This document shows, piece after piece, positions 53,980 to 60,685 of a DNA stretch of 64,000 nt. Each line of letters starts with the position of its first letter. Within the stretch, counting starts at the first letter, position 1. The translations under genes were made by a program, and so were the position numbers. This DNA is from Rhodopirellula halodulae (GTDB lineage: Bacteria > Planctomycetota > Planctomycetia > Pirellulales > Pirellulaceae). The DNA lies in the NCBI RefSeq assembly GCF_020966775.1, contig NZ_JAJKFV010000012.1:1-64000 (forward strand), written 5' to 3'. The notes under the pieces were generated by a model. The model made no database searches. It was not told the origin of the DNA and was given only the letters and a program-made list of their open reading frames with translations.

Positions 53980-54528
53980 TTATTCTCGGTCGACTTTACT
54001 CAGCTGCATTTCGAAAAAAGGCACCCATCCCTTACCGTCTTCCGAGATCTCTCCAATCTCATGCCATTTCCCATCGTTGACGTTGATTGTGTAACGCATT
54101 TTCCCTACGGGCGAATCGGAGAGCGTCCATTGCAAGGTATTCTCATCCGTCAGCATTGCTTTGTAGGTACCTGACCGGCCATTTGATAGGTGAGCAATGA
54201 ACTGGAAATCCTTTGACTCAGGGTTGTACGTAATGAGGCCTAAAGCGTTGTGAATAACGCGTTCTTCCCCGTTGGGAAGATTCATCTTATGAACGCCTTC
54301 AATAAGCAGAGCCAACCCGCCAATCTTCAATTCAACGGTTTCTCGCCCATGAAATTTTGATCTGCGTCCACCGAATTCGATTGAGCCTTCGCCTTCCCAA
54401 ACGCCCGTGAGAAACTTGAGTTTCTTCATCGCTTCGGATTTCGAGCCGAGATCTGGAGACTGCTGCTGAGCGGAAACTATGGCGGGAGTACAAAAAACCA
54501 TGATGGCAAATAGCAGTTTACCTAGCAT
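53980..54528 (-). CDS. Cassette gene: secreted DUF1579-like protein
   Basis: A 182-residue secreted protein. The signal peptide is MLGKLLFAIMVFCTPAIVSA (cleavage before QQQ). The mature part resembles the DUF1579 family, a lipocalin-like beta barrel: LKFLTGVWEGEGSIEFGGRR, then GLITYNPESKDFQFIAHLSN and MRYTINVNDGKWHEIGEI. The role is unknown. AAGGAAA lies six bases before the ATG. It occupies one cassette, from GTTATGC at 54562 to GCATAAC at 53952 on the minus strand. Secreted proteins are common integron cargo. Confidence 0.8.
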   Translation of the reverse strand: MLGKLLFAIMVFCTPAIVSAQQQSPDLGSKSEAMKKLKFLTGVWEGEGSIEFGGRRSKFHGRETVELKIGGLALLIEGVHKMNLPNGEERVIHNALGLITYNPESKDFQFIAHLSNGRSGTYKAMLTDENTLQWTLSDSPVGKMRYTINVNDGKWHEIGEISEDGKGWVPFFEMQLSKVDRE

Positions 54529-54555
54529 CGCTTTTCCTTATTGAGATTGCTTGAA

Positions 54556-54645
54556 GCATAACGTCACCAATCACCCGGCGGCGACGAGAGACTGTCCATT
54601 GGAAAACGCCCGACTTCGCCGCTCGGTTGCATCGGATGGTTCGCC
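54556..54645 (-). other. Integron attC site 1
   Basis: On the minus strand it reads GGCGAACCATCCGATGCAAC, then CGAGCGGCGAAG, a loop with CGGGCGTTTT, then CGTCGCCGCCGGGTGATTGG and TGACGTTATGC. The two arms pair over about 25 positions with attC-like mismatches. Cores are GGCGAAC on the left and GTTATGC on the right. Confidence 0.82.
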
Positions 54646-54650
54646 GCCCG

Positions 54651-54950
54651 TCACGTTCGACCTGCTAACCACTTTCGCGATTCTTGCGACGTATGCATGA
54701 CGCCAAGGACAAGTATCTCCGAATCCGTAAGGTCGTAGAACACAACGCAGGGAAAGCGTTCTACCGGCCAGTAGCGAACGCCGTAGTCAATCGAGGTTCG
54801 TCGCTCGGGATCTGCGATCAAACTGTCCACTGCGATCCGGACGCGGGAAACAAAATCTGTGCCCAGCTTTGTCTGTCGGTTGTCATACCATTCAGCGGCG
54901 TTGAGTACATCTGAATCAAAGAGCGGGTGATAGCGTAACGACCTAGCCAT
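54651..54950 (-). CDS. Cassette gene: RelE/ParE-type toxin
   Basis: A 99-residue toxin of the RelE/ParE superfamily, which blocks translation or gyrase. The fold signature is visible as YHPLFDSDVLNAAEWYDNRQ, then LGTDFVSRVRIAVDSLIADP, and a late VVFYDLTDSEILVLGVMH strand. The ATG at 54950 overlaps the antitoxin stop by 8 bp, so the pair is translated together; the longer frame to 55022 overlaps the antitoxin more and is less likely. Its stop lies 6 bp from attC1, and the pair fills one cassette. In integron arrays, toxin-antitoxin cassettes are thought to stabilise the array. Confidence 0.88.
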   Translation of the reverse strand: MARSLRYHPLFDSDVLNAAEWYDNRQTKLGTDFVSRVRIAVDSLIADPERRTSIDYGVRYWPVERFPCVVFYDLTDSEILVLGVMHTSQESRKWLAGRT

Positions 54951-55167
54951 GCCGTGATTCGTTGATCCGTTTCCAAACCTCGTCGTGGGTCGAGCCAAGC
55001 TCCGGATCAGCGAGCATCTCATCGCGTCGGCGAGCGGCCTCCGTTACCGCCCAGTCTGGCAGCGGAATGGGCGCGTCTTCGGCAGCTAGATCGTCCCAGA
55101 TTTGTTCAACGAGACGAAGCTTCTCTGCGGGGGCGAGGTCGCGTATTGAATCTGTGTAAATGTCCAT
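54943..55167 (-). CDS. Cassette gene: antitoxin of the addiction module
   Basis: A 74-residue antitoxin of the putative addiction-module component family (TIGR02574-like). Typical pieces are LAPAEKLRLVEQIWDDLAAE and the Pro-rich PIPLPDWAVTEAARRRDEM. AGGAGA lies seven bases before the ATG, the best ribosome binding site in the array. It precedes the toxin with an 8-bp overlap, the usual order, and would neutralise it directly and repress its own promoter. Confidence 0.9.
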   Translation of the reverse strand: MDIYTDSIRDLAPAEKLRLVEQIWDDLAAEDAPIPLPDWAVTEAARRRDEMLADPELGSTHDEVWKRINESRHG

Positions 55168-55237
55168 GTCGTCTCCTGTCGTTGCATTGTAGCAACAAGC
55201 AATACTTCAGGCAAAACACGATTAAGGCCACTTTGTC

Positions 55238-55328
55238 GGCGAACGGCACGCGTCACCCGGTACGCGCGAAAGATTTTCCATTTCGAAACCGGCCAGCTCG
55301 CGTACTCGGGTGCACGCGATGGTTACCC
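55238..55328 (-). other. Integron attC site 2
   Basis: On the minus strand GGGTAACCATCGCGTGCACC, then CGAGTACGCGAG, a loop, then CGCGCGTACCGGGTGACGCG and TGCCGTTCGCC. Arms pair well. The loop is unlike those of the other sites. Cores are GGGTAAC on the left and GTTCGCC on the right. Confidence 0.82.
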
Positions 55329-55460
55329 GCCTTTGGGGCAAGGTTTTGATCTTCGGACAGTGTACTGGTGATTCCAATGCCCGTCGTCGCCGTGAAGCAA
55401 AATATGTGTATCGTCGGTGTCTGGGTGAAAGTCGGGAAGATCGAAAGAAAAACCGCCGTC

Positions 55461-55637
55461 TTAGATGCGAGGGCGGGTTACAAGAAGCGGTTGACCGGAG
55501 GAATCGAAAGCATCGACGTAGACACGAAGGTCGACCAGTTTTGCATTGACCGTTACACGTTGCCCTTGGATGCTCAGTTGTAGATCGTGCACATTGAAGA
55601 TGCCGGCGTAGTGACTCTCGGGTTCTGGGTAGCACAT
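55461..55637 (-). CDS. Cassette gene: C-terminal part after an in-frame amber stop
   Basis: A 58-residue frame starting MCYPEPESHYAGIFNVHDLQ and ending LLVTRPRI. It is in the same frame as the 83-residue gene at 55638, separated only by one TAG, whose next codon is this ATG. The two halves look like one globular protein of about 141 residues, so this is either the tail of a gene broken by an amber mutation, a readthrough product, or a coupled second gene (TAGATG). No independent ribosome binding site is visible. The function is unknown. Confidence 0.6.
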   Translation of the reverse strand: MCYPEPESHYAGIFNVHDLQLSIQGQRVTVNAKLVDLRVYVDAFDSSGQPLLVTRPRI

Positions 55638-55889
55638 CTAGTAGACGCGAAAGCCTTCGAATCGCTGCTCCAGTGGTTTTGGGCAATCTCCGATCTCGTC
55701 GAGTGGCACGTAAACGTGGAGGAGGTATTCACCGCCGCGCCATGTGCCGACGGCACCGTCAATAACGGTTTGATCTGTAGATGCGAGTAACCGCGCCAGT
55801 GCAGTAAACGGAACGTCAATTCTGTCGCGAGAGTACGCGTCCCACAAGTCGGCTTTGATGCGTTCCTGTTCCTCATCGTTCATCGCCAA
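55638..55889 (-). CDS. Cassette gene: N-terminal part before an in-frame amber stop
   Basis: An 83-residue frame: AMNDEEQERIKADLWDAYSR, then VDVPFTALARLLASTDQTVI-like text and RGGEYLLHVYVPLDEIGD, ending FEGFRVY before TAG. I do not recognise the family. It sits in one cassette that begins with GTTACCC at 55939 and ends with GGGTAAC at 55322 on the minus strand. With the following 55461-55637 frame it makes a plausible 141-residue protein interrupted by one stop. Confidence 0.62.
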   Translation of the reverse strand: MAMNDEEQERIKADLWDAYSRDRIDVPFTALARLLASTDQTVIDGAVGTWRGGEYLLHVYVPLDEIGDCPKPLEQRFEGFRVY

Positions 55890-55932
55890 CTAGGCGTCGT
55901 AGGATTCAGGAGGAAGTGCATTCATGTCTGTC

Positions 55933-56023
55933 GGGTAACGGTAGCGATCACGCGGTCGCCGCGAGCGATCATCTACTTCAATAACCACGACTCGGCGACT
56001 CGTCGTGCATCGCATGGTTCTGC
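55933..56023 (-). other. Integron attC site 3
   Basis: On the minus strand GCAGAACCATGCGATGCACG, then ACGAGTCGCCGAGTCGTGG, a TTATTGAAG loop, then TCGCGGCGACCGCGTGATCG and CTACCGTTACCC. It belongs to the same subtype as the site at 53751. Cores are GCAGAAC and GTTACCC. Confidence 0.84.
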
Positions 56024-56028
56024 GCTTT

Positions 56029-56613
56029 TCAGCCGGCATTCGGGCCGACGTTTCGTTTACTCTTCTTCGCTTCTTTCCAGCGTTCGCTCCAATCCTTGGC
56101 CTCTTCGGGTCGTTCGAGTCTTCGACATATGTCATTGAGACGTCGGTAGGCGGTCTCATCGCGTGGCGCGTGATTTTGAGCCTTGCAATATAACTCGTAA
56201 GCACGTTGGTAGTCTTTGCGGTGCGTGCGATAGAAATCACCGAGATCGATCAAAACAAGCGTACCAGGCTGAAGCTCTACTGCCGACTCGAGAAGTGCAA
56301 GTCGCTCTTCCGACTTTTCGGGTAGTATGTCGACCAACCCACGGATCGATTTGATGTTCGATGGATCATGCTTCAACGCAAGACGGTAGTAGCTCTCGGC
56401 GGACTTCAAATCACCCTTGGATACAAGCGTAAAACCGTTCAGCAGTTCCTCGGGCTCGGTAAGTGAATTGCAGCGGCGGTAACATTCGGCAACAGATGCG
56501 TAAGCGTCTGCGGCATCAGATGGTCGAGATTTCGCGTGGCGAAGAAAATGCACGACTGCCGTCTCATAATCCTTTGTGACGAAGCAGCGGTTTCCGATTT
56601 GAAATTCATTCAT
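56029..56613 (-). CDS. Cassette gene: TPR protein
   Basis: A 194-residue helical protein with tetratricopeptide repeats: NEFQIGNRCFVTKDYETAVV, then ADAYASVAECYRRC, KGDLKSAESYYRLALKHDPS and RKDYQRAYELYCKAQNHAPR. It has no signal peptide. The ATG at 56613 heads the first repeat; the frame to 56724 runs through attC4 and is unlikely. Its stop is 6 bp from attC3, the usual compact cassette layout. It probably scaffolds a complex; the partner is unknown. Confidence 0.85.
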   Translation of the reverse strand: MNEFQIGNRCFVTKDYETAVVHFLRHAKSRPSDAADAYASVAECYRRCNSLTEPEELLNGFTLVSKGDLKSAESYYRLALKHDPSNIKSIRGLVDILPEKSEERLALLESAVELQPGTLVLIDLGDFYRTHRKDYQRAYELYCKAQNHAPRDETAYRRLNDICRRLERPEEAKDWSERWKEAKKSKRNVGPNAG

Positions 56614-56627
56614 CAGGCATCTTTGCT

Positions 56628-56737
56628 GCAGAACGCCCAGCATCACCGGGCAGGGGTGGCGGAGCGGAGGTGGTAAAATGCCGAAGGCAACCGCCGTAGC
56701 GGAGGCACACCTGCTCCGGTGCATGCAATCGTTATCC
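56628..56737 (-). other. Integron attC site 4
   Basis: The longest site. On the minus strand GGATAACGATTGCATGCACC, then GGAGCAGGTGTGCCTCCGCT, a loop, then GGAGCGGAGG-like and CCGGTGATGCTGGGCGTTCT arms, ending GTTCTGC. It is a different subtype from its neighbours. Its left core GGATAAC also supplies the TAA stop of the gene at 56732. Confidence 0.78.
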
Positions 56738-57220
56738 GCCTGCTTGGTTGCCAGTGAAGACGGCCACCAGCTCAGACGGGGTTTCGATGCGAGTCATGCA
56801 TGATGCAAATGTCGGTGTTGCGTCGGCGTCGAAATTCGGTGAGTGTTGCGGTGTGTCAGGGTGTGAATAGTAGATTCCGCGAGCGGTAGGGGCGAGTAGG
56901 GCAACGAAGTCATCGACCAAAAGGCAGTAAACACAGAACCAGAATCCAGGAGCATGAACCGGCAATCGGATATCAAGCGTCAGCAGCACTCGGCGTTCTA
57001 CGGCGTCGGCACCGAGTCGCAGTTCATAGGTGTCGGTGTACCCAGGGAAACGCAACGGAACCGTTCCGTCCTCGTCAACGATCCCCGAATGAAACGGCTC
57101 AAATACGGGCAGCAGCTTATCGACGTCAAACGACGCGAATCGCCCGTTGTGGTAGCGTTGCAAAATCGCATGTTCGTATCGAGGTATCAGTGGTTCCCAA
57201 GATTGCGGTGAAGGCTCCAT
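56732..57220 (-). CDS. Cassette gene: orphan protein
   Basis: A 162-residue protein I cannot assign. It has no signal peptide and reads as a mixed alpha/beta fold (VPLRFPGYTDTYELRLGADA, then LLTLDIRLPVHAPGFWFCVY, LVDDFVALLAPTARGIYYSH). Its TAA stop is part of the attC4 core GGATAAC, so gene and recombination site are fused end to end. It starts 14 bp after the attC5 core; no strong ribosome binding site is visible. Confidence 0.7.
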   Translation of the reverse strand: MEPSPQSWEPLIPRYEHAILQRYHNGRFASFDVDKLLPVFEPFHSGIVDEDGTVPLRFPGYTDTYELRLGADAVERRVLLTLDIRLPVHAPGFWFCVYCLLVDDFVALLAPTARGIYYSHPDTPQHSPNFDADATPTFASCMTRIETPSELVAVFTGNQAGG

Positions 57221-57233
57221 GCAATTTCAGATC

Positions 57234-57323
57234 GGATAACGTTACCGATCAGCCGGCGGCGACGGTTAATTCTCCACTTCAAAACGCCCGGCTTCGCCGC
57301 TAGGTTGCATCGGATGGTTATCC
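57234..57323 (-). other. Integron attC site 5
   Basis: On the minus strand GGATAACCATCCGATGCAAC, then CTAGCGGCGAAG, a loop with CGGGCGTTTT, then CGTCGCCGCCGGCTGATCGG and TAACGTTATCC. It is of the same subtype as attC1 and attC6. Cores are GGATAAC and GTTATCC. Confidence 0.85.
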
Positions 57324-57356
57324 GTCGACGTGATTGCAATACTGAGATAAGTAGCA

Positions 57357-58259
57357 CTAGCCAACGAACGCGCGAATGGTCTTGTGAACCATCTCTTCAA
57401 CCTCGGCGGGATTGTCCACTAAGCTACGCAATTCGGGATCATTCATGATCTTCCGAACCACTTCGACATCAAGTTCTGCGATTGCAACCGCATTGTCCTT
57501 AGGATGATGGGCTGAAAGAGCTTCCATGACGCGGTTCTCGATCAATGCCGAGAGCTTCCGCTTGCGTGATGAGTTAGCACCCGCTAACGACTTGCGTTCT
57601 AGCATGTCACGCTCCATCATTCGCTGATACTCTCTTTCCGCAATCGAGTCTCTTCTGCCAATTGCCCTTCTAAGCTCGCGAAGTTCTTCGATAATAAAAT
57701 CTTCTTTTGACACTTCTGTTGTTTCTAGGTTTGCGACCGCAAATTTCCCAAAATGCTTGAGGAATGTTATGTAATTTGGGTCTGTTTCCGATTGCTTAAC
57801 GGTTGCAGCAATCTTTGCACCGAGATTTTTCTTGAATTCAACGATTTTTGCGAACCTGAGGTCACGTGGGTACTCGAGATGCTCAATCGGCGAAGTGTCA
57901 AAGGAGTACGTCGTTTCATCGTCCTTGACGATGATCGTAGGTTTGTCAAATGCTAGACGCATTCCAAGTTCAAACATTACATTTGGATTCTTTGCGCTTA
58001 CGTCGCAAACAACGATCGGATTGTCGTAGAGGTTTTGGATGATCCGTTTCTGGATGATGCCTACATCGTCGGCATCGCTAACAAGGTTTGCGGTGAAGCC
58101 CACTGATTCAACAGCATCAGAGATAATTGCCTTCACTTCGCTCCAGTGCTGTTCCGTGCAAGAGTCGCAAGCAGAAATTGGCATAACGATGCCACACTTG
58201 CGTGGTGCCTTGGGCGTTGACTCACCGTTCTGCTCAGTTGACTTGGAGTTTCTAGCCAA
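57357..58259 (-). CDS. Cassette gene: TIR/deoxyribosyltransferase-like protein, possible defence effector
   Basis: A 300-residue protein. Residues about 20-150 look like a Rossmann-type nucleotide-binding domain of the nucleoside 2-deoxyribosyltransferase/TIR-like group: IVVCDVSAKNPNVMFELGMR, then LAFDKPTIIVKDDE. The D-x-S and the glutamate after NVMF fit NAD- or nucleotide-processing enzymes of this fold. The C-terminal half is helical and charged (EELRELRRAIGRRDSIAERE) and could be a sensing or oligomerising part. The gene uses a TTG start at 58259, directly after an in-frame stop, with AGGA upstream; M26 is the next option. Defence function is inferred from fold and location only. Confidence 0.7.
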   Translation of the reverse strand: MARNSKSTEQNGESTPKAPRKCGIVMPISACDSCTEQHWSEVKAIISDAVESVGFTANLVSDADDVGIIQKRIIQNLYDNPIVVCDVSAKNPNVMFELGMRLAFDKPTIIVKDDETTYSFDTSPIEHLEYPRDLRFAKIVEFKKNLGAKIAATVKQSETDPNYITFLKHFGKFAVANLETTEVSKEDFIIEELRELRRAIGRRDSIAEREYQRMMERDMLERKSLAGANSSRKRKLSALIENRVMEALSAHHPKDNAVAIAELDVEVVRKIMNDPELRSLVDNPAEVEEMVHKTIRAFVG

Positions 58260-58292
58260 TTTTATGTTTCATCCTATACGTGAACTTCAGTC

Positions 58293-58383
58293 GGATAACG
58301 TCCGCAATCACCCGGTCGCGACGAGCAATCTTCCATTGTCAAAACGCCCGACTTCGCGACTCGGGTGCATTGATTTGTTACCC
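58293..58383 (-). other. Integron attC site 6
   Basis: On the minus strand GGGTAACAAATCAATGCACC, then CGAGTCGCGAAG, a loop with CGGGCGTTTTGAC, then CGTCGCGACCGGGTGATTGC and GGACGTTATCC. It is of the same subtype as attC1 and attC5. Cores are GGGTAAC and GTTATCC. Confidence 0.85.
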
Positions 58384-58385
58384 AC

Positions 58386-59216
58386 CTACATCACGGCATT
58401 CAGGTCAACGTCCAGCCCAGCCTCTTTCAGTTCCTTGGCGAGCAGCAGCTTCCAACCGTCATTCAGGTCATAGCCAATATAGACCACGCCATCGTAGTCC
58501 GATGGCCGTTCAATGTCGCCGCGAAGAATAGCCGCCACATTCTTGCGTCCAAGTTTGCCCATAAAGTATCCGAGCTCAAGAACGACGTTCTGTCGTGCAC
58601 GTGCGTTGAGAGTCTTGGCATCCGCCTTTGCGGCACCAACATCGTCTGGCGTCATCAACACGACCGCGTATGCGACGTCTGAATTCTGCTCGAATTTTTC
58701 GATCAGCGTCAGACCTTTGTTGCTTCGCTCGTGGAGAATGACCGCCTCCAATCCGAGTTTTTCGAGGAACCGGGCGACGGTTTGTTTGGTTTCGTTGTCA
58801 TGTCCATGAACAACAAATACCTTGCGGCTGGATTTTGCCTTACCCTTCTTCTCCGGCTTTGGTTTCGACTCGGGACGCAGTTCACCTGCTTGGATTACGC
58901 CAACAGTCTCGTCGATCATGTCGGAGATCACGGACGTCATGCTCATTCCGTACGGACCCTCAAAGACACAGCTAAAAGGATCAACGTTGCGCATAATCAA
59001 TCCGCCGACTGCGGCGGGCGGGCTGACCGTCATTGTCTTTCCACATCCGGCTCGCCAAACGAGTTTGCGAACGGCGGGAGTGTTGCGGTTGATGTACGTC
59101 CGAATTGATGTTCCGTCTGTAAGCGAGTCATGGCCCTGTGAATAGGCAATCAACGCAGTCTGGTAGTCCTCAAGTTGCTGGACGTATTTCGCATGGTCTT
59201 CAGACGGCTTGGTCAA
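58386..59216 (-). CDS. Cassette gene: TIR-like (CAP12/Pycsar-type) protein, likely defence effector
   Basis: A 276-residue protein. Residues about 130-270 match the predicted nucleotide-binding TIR-like domain (PF10137, CAP12/PycTIR): [20 protein letters not shown], then [34 protein letters not shown] and [20 protein letters not shown]. The glutamate in LELGYF is the expected NADase residue. Such proteins deplete NAD+ during phage defence. The N-terminal 125 residues are unrecognised and may sense the signal, since no cyclase gene is adjacent. It starts at TTG 59216 (an in-frame TGA lies just upstream; AAAGGA precedes it). This is the first gene of the array as read on the minus strand. Confidence 0.85.
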   Translation of the reverse strand: MTKPSEDHAKYVQQLEDYQTALIAYSQGHDSLTDGTSIRTYINRNTPAVRKLVWRAGCGKTMTVSPPAAVGGLIMRNVDPFSCVFEGPYGMSMTSVISDMIDETVGVIQAGELRPESKPKPEKKGKAKSSRKVFVVHGHDNETKQTVARFLEKLGLEAVILHERSNKGLTLIEKFEQNSDVAYAVVLMTPDDVGAAKADAKTLNARARQNVVLELGYFMGKLGRKNVAAILRGDIERPSDYDGVVYIGYDLNDGWKLLLAKELKEAGLDVDLNAVM

Positions 59217-59235
59217 TGTGAGTCAATCCTTTGGT

Positions 59236-59242
59236 GGGTAAC
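59236..59242 (-). other. Lone recombination core at the head of the array
   Basis: GGGTAAC on the plus strand (GTTACCC on the minus strand), 20 bp before the TTG start of the TIR gene. It is the exact reverse complement of the core that ends the same cassette at 58377-58383. No attC arm lies beyond it, so it may mark an attI or the remnant of one. 59243-59436 shows no other feature. Confidence 0.5.
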
Positions 59243-59436
59243 TTGTTTTTCACCTGACTCTTCGGGTGGGAACAGTCGGCGGGACGGGATTGCCACCCGG
59301 TGGGTGGGTGAGAACAAGTGCCTTGGGTGTTCACCCCCGTTTTGAGGGTGAGAATAGGTTCAAGAAGCTTTTCTTGCTGGAACGAGATGGGAAGCCTGGG
59401 GCGGCGGGTTCTGCGAAGTTCCGAGCGAAATCAAAA

Positions 59437-59613
59437 GGTGAGGACGATTCGGTTGCCGGGCGTTCTTTGAGGCAGCAGGATGCCCTTTGGAGAAATACCG
59501 GTTGGCTTGCGCCATGCCGCTAGGCTGCTCGCAGAATCATGACACGTGTTGGATTGGCACCCAATCCAAACACGTGTCATCGATCAACGTTCGGTCAAAC
59601 CGAATCGAAGTTG
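59437..59613. repeat. 178-bp structured element, right copy
   Basis: Direct copy of 50201-50378 (177 bp here). The long hairpin is stronger: arms ATGACACGTGTTGGATTGG and CCAATCCAAACACGTGTCAT with a single bulged A and loop CAC. The two copies bracket the 9-kb island. Confidence 0.88.
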
Positions 59614-59624
59614 CGAGAGACGGA

Positions 59625-60161
59625 TCAGGCTTCCTGTTTCTTCTTCTTGCCTTTTCCGTTCTTCTTGCCTTTCCCCTCACCACGCTGCTTCGCGGCGGTG
59701 AACTGTTTGCGAGCTTGTTCGGGCAGTTTTTCCATTTGCTCGGGGGTGAGCATCCCCGCCACGGACTTCCGCATGGCAGCGACGGCTTTCTGTTGCTTGG
59801 CGAACAGGGCTTGCTCGTCCTCGCTGAATTCCTCTTTCAATTTGGCGGCCAGGTCTTTGCGCTTCAGTCCCGATTCGCGGGCGGCTTTCTGAGCTTCCAT
59901 GCGTTTCTTCATCAGTTCTTGAGTCAGCCCGGCTTCCCGCAACTCCTTCAGCTCCGAAGTGAATTGCTTCTTCGCGTCCGCCAGCTTCTCCTTTTGCTCG
60001 TCGGTCAACTCAACCGCTTCCAGCGACTTCTCCACATTGCGGGCCATCCAGCCACCCGCCTGACGGTTGCCGGCTCGCTTCTTTTTGGTCGCAGCCTCGT
60101 CATCGGCCAAAACGGGGCAAGCGAAACAGACAACCAACGCCAACGAAAACAGGGGTTTCAT
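59625..60161 (-). CDS. Exported LTxxQ-type helical protein
   Basis: A 178-residue exported protein. After a signal peptide (MKPLFSLALVVCFACPVLA) it has LTDEQKEKL near residue 53 and LTPEQMEKL near 137, the LTxxQ-type motif seen in periplasmic Spy/CpxP-like proteins, within a Lys- and Glu-rich helical sequence. The C-terminal 25 residues are strongly basic (RGEGKGKKNGKGKKKKQ) and may bind nucleic acid or polyanions. GGAG lies seven bases before the ATG. It may be an envelope stress or calcium-related protein; the role is unproven. A 230-residue frame antisense to it is a shadow. Confidence 0.78.
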   Translation of the reverse strand: MKPLFSLALVVCFACPVLADDEAATKKKRAGNRQAGGWMARNVEKSLEAVELTDEQKEKLADAKKQFTSELKELREAGLTQELMKKRMEAQKAARESGLKRKDLAAKLKEEFSEDEQALFAKQQKAVAAMRKSVAGMLTPEQMEKLPEQARKQFTAAKQRGEGKGKKNGKGKKKKQEA

Positions 60162-60179
60162 TTGAGTATCTCCAAATGA

Positions 60180-60685
60180 ATACGAGAGGGGAGGTTCATG
60201 ACGGCGTCGATTCTACCGCCACCACTCCACTGAGGCATCTCATGCCCCGCAAAATTGTCAAAGAATCGTAGCCGCCTTCCGATTCCTACTCCGCCGAGGC
60301 GGCTCGCCGCACGCATTTGTCGGCCTCAGCAATGTCCCGATGCGGCAGCCGCTACAAGCGTCAAAACCCGTCGGGAACTTTTCACCCTCATTTTGCATCC
60401 AACGCGGGGTGAACGGCATCAAATCCGGATGACCGTCATGACCGTCACGCAGCGACTTAAACCCTGCCACAACAGCGTTTTTCGTTGCTTTGCGAGGCAC
60501 CCCAACTACACTCGAGCCCCGCGGCCACGCCCACTTTGCGCAGCCGCTGCACCTTATCCAAACAGCCAAAAACAGCATTTTTGCTCTGACTTTGGCATCC
60601 ATTTTCGCAACTTCCCCCGCATCCTGCTCCGCCGCCAACCGAGTCCTTTTGGTTCGCAACGAGCGGCACGACGAGGCCAACACTG
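60180..60685. other. Long intergenic leader before the surface-protein gene
   Basis: About 500 bases without a supported gene. Overlapping frames of about 140 codons exist on both strands (60255-60686 plus, 60258-60683 minus), which is typical of non-coding GC-rich sequence. No clear promoter or repeat of the named families is visible. It probably carries the promoter and leader of the gene at 60686. Confidence 0.55.

Noticed and set aside
55222..55686. 154-codon minus-strand frame across attC2
   Set aside because: It runs through the recombination site in a different frame from the better supported cassette gene, and is rich in Arg and Ser as expected of a shadow.
59487..60179. 230-codon plus-strand frame
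   Set aside because: It begins in the 178-bp repeat and runs antisense to the LTxxQ gene, which has a signal peptide and ribosome binding site.
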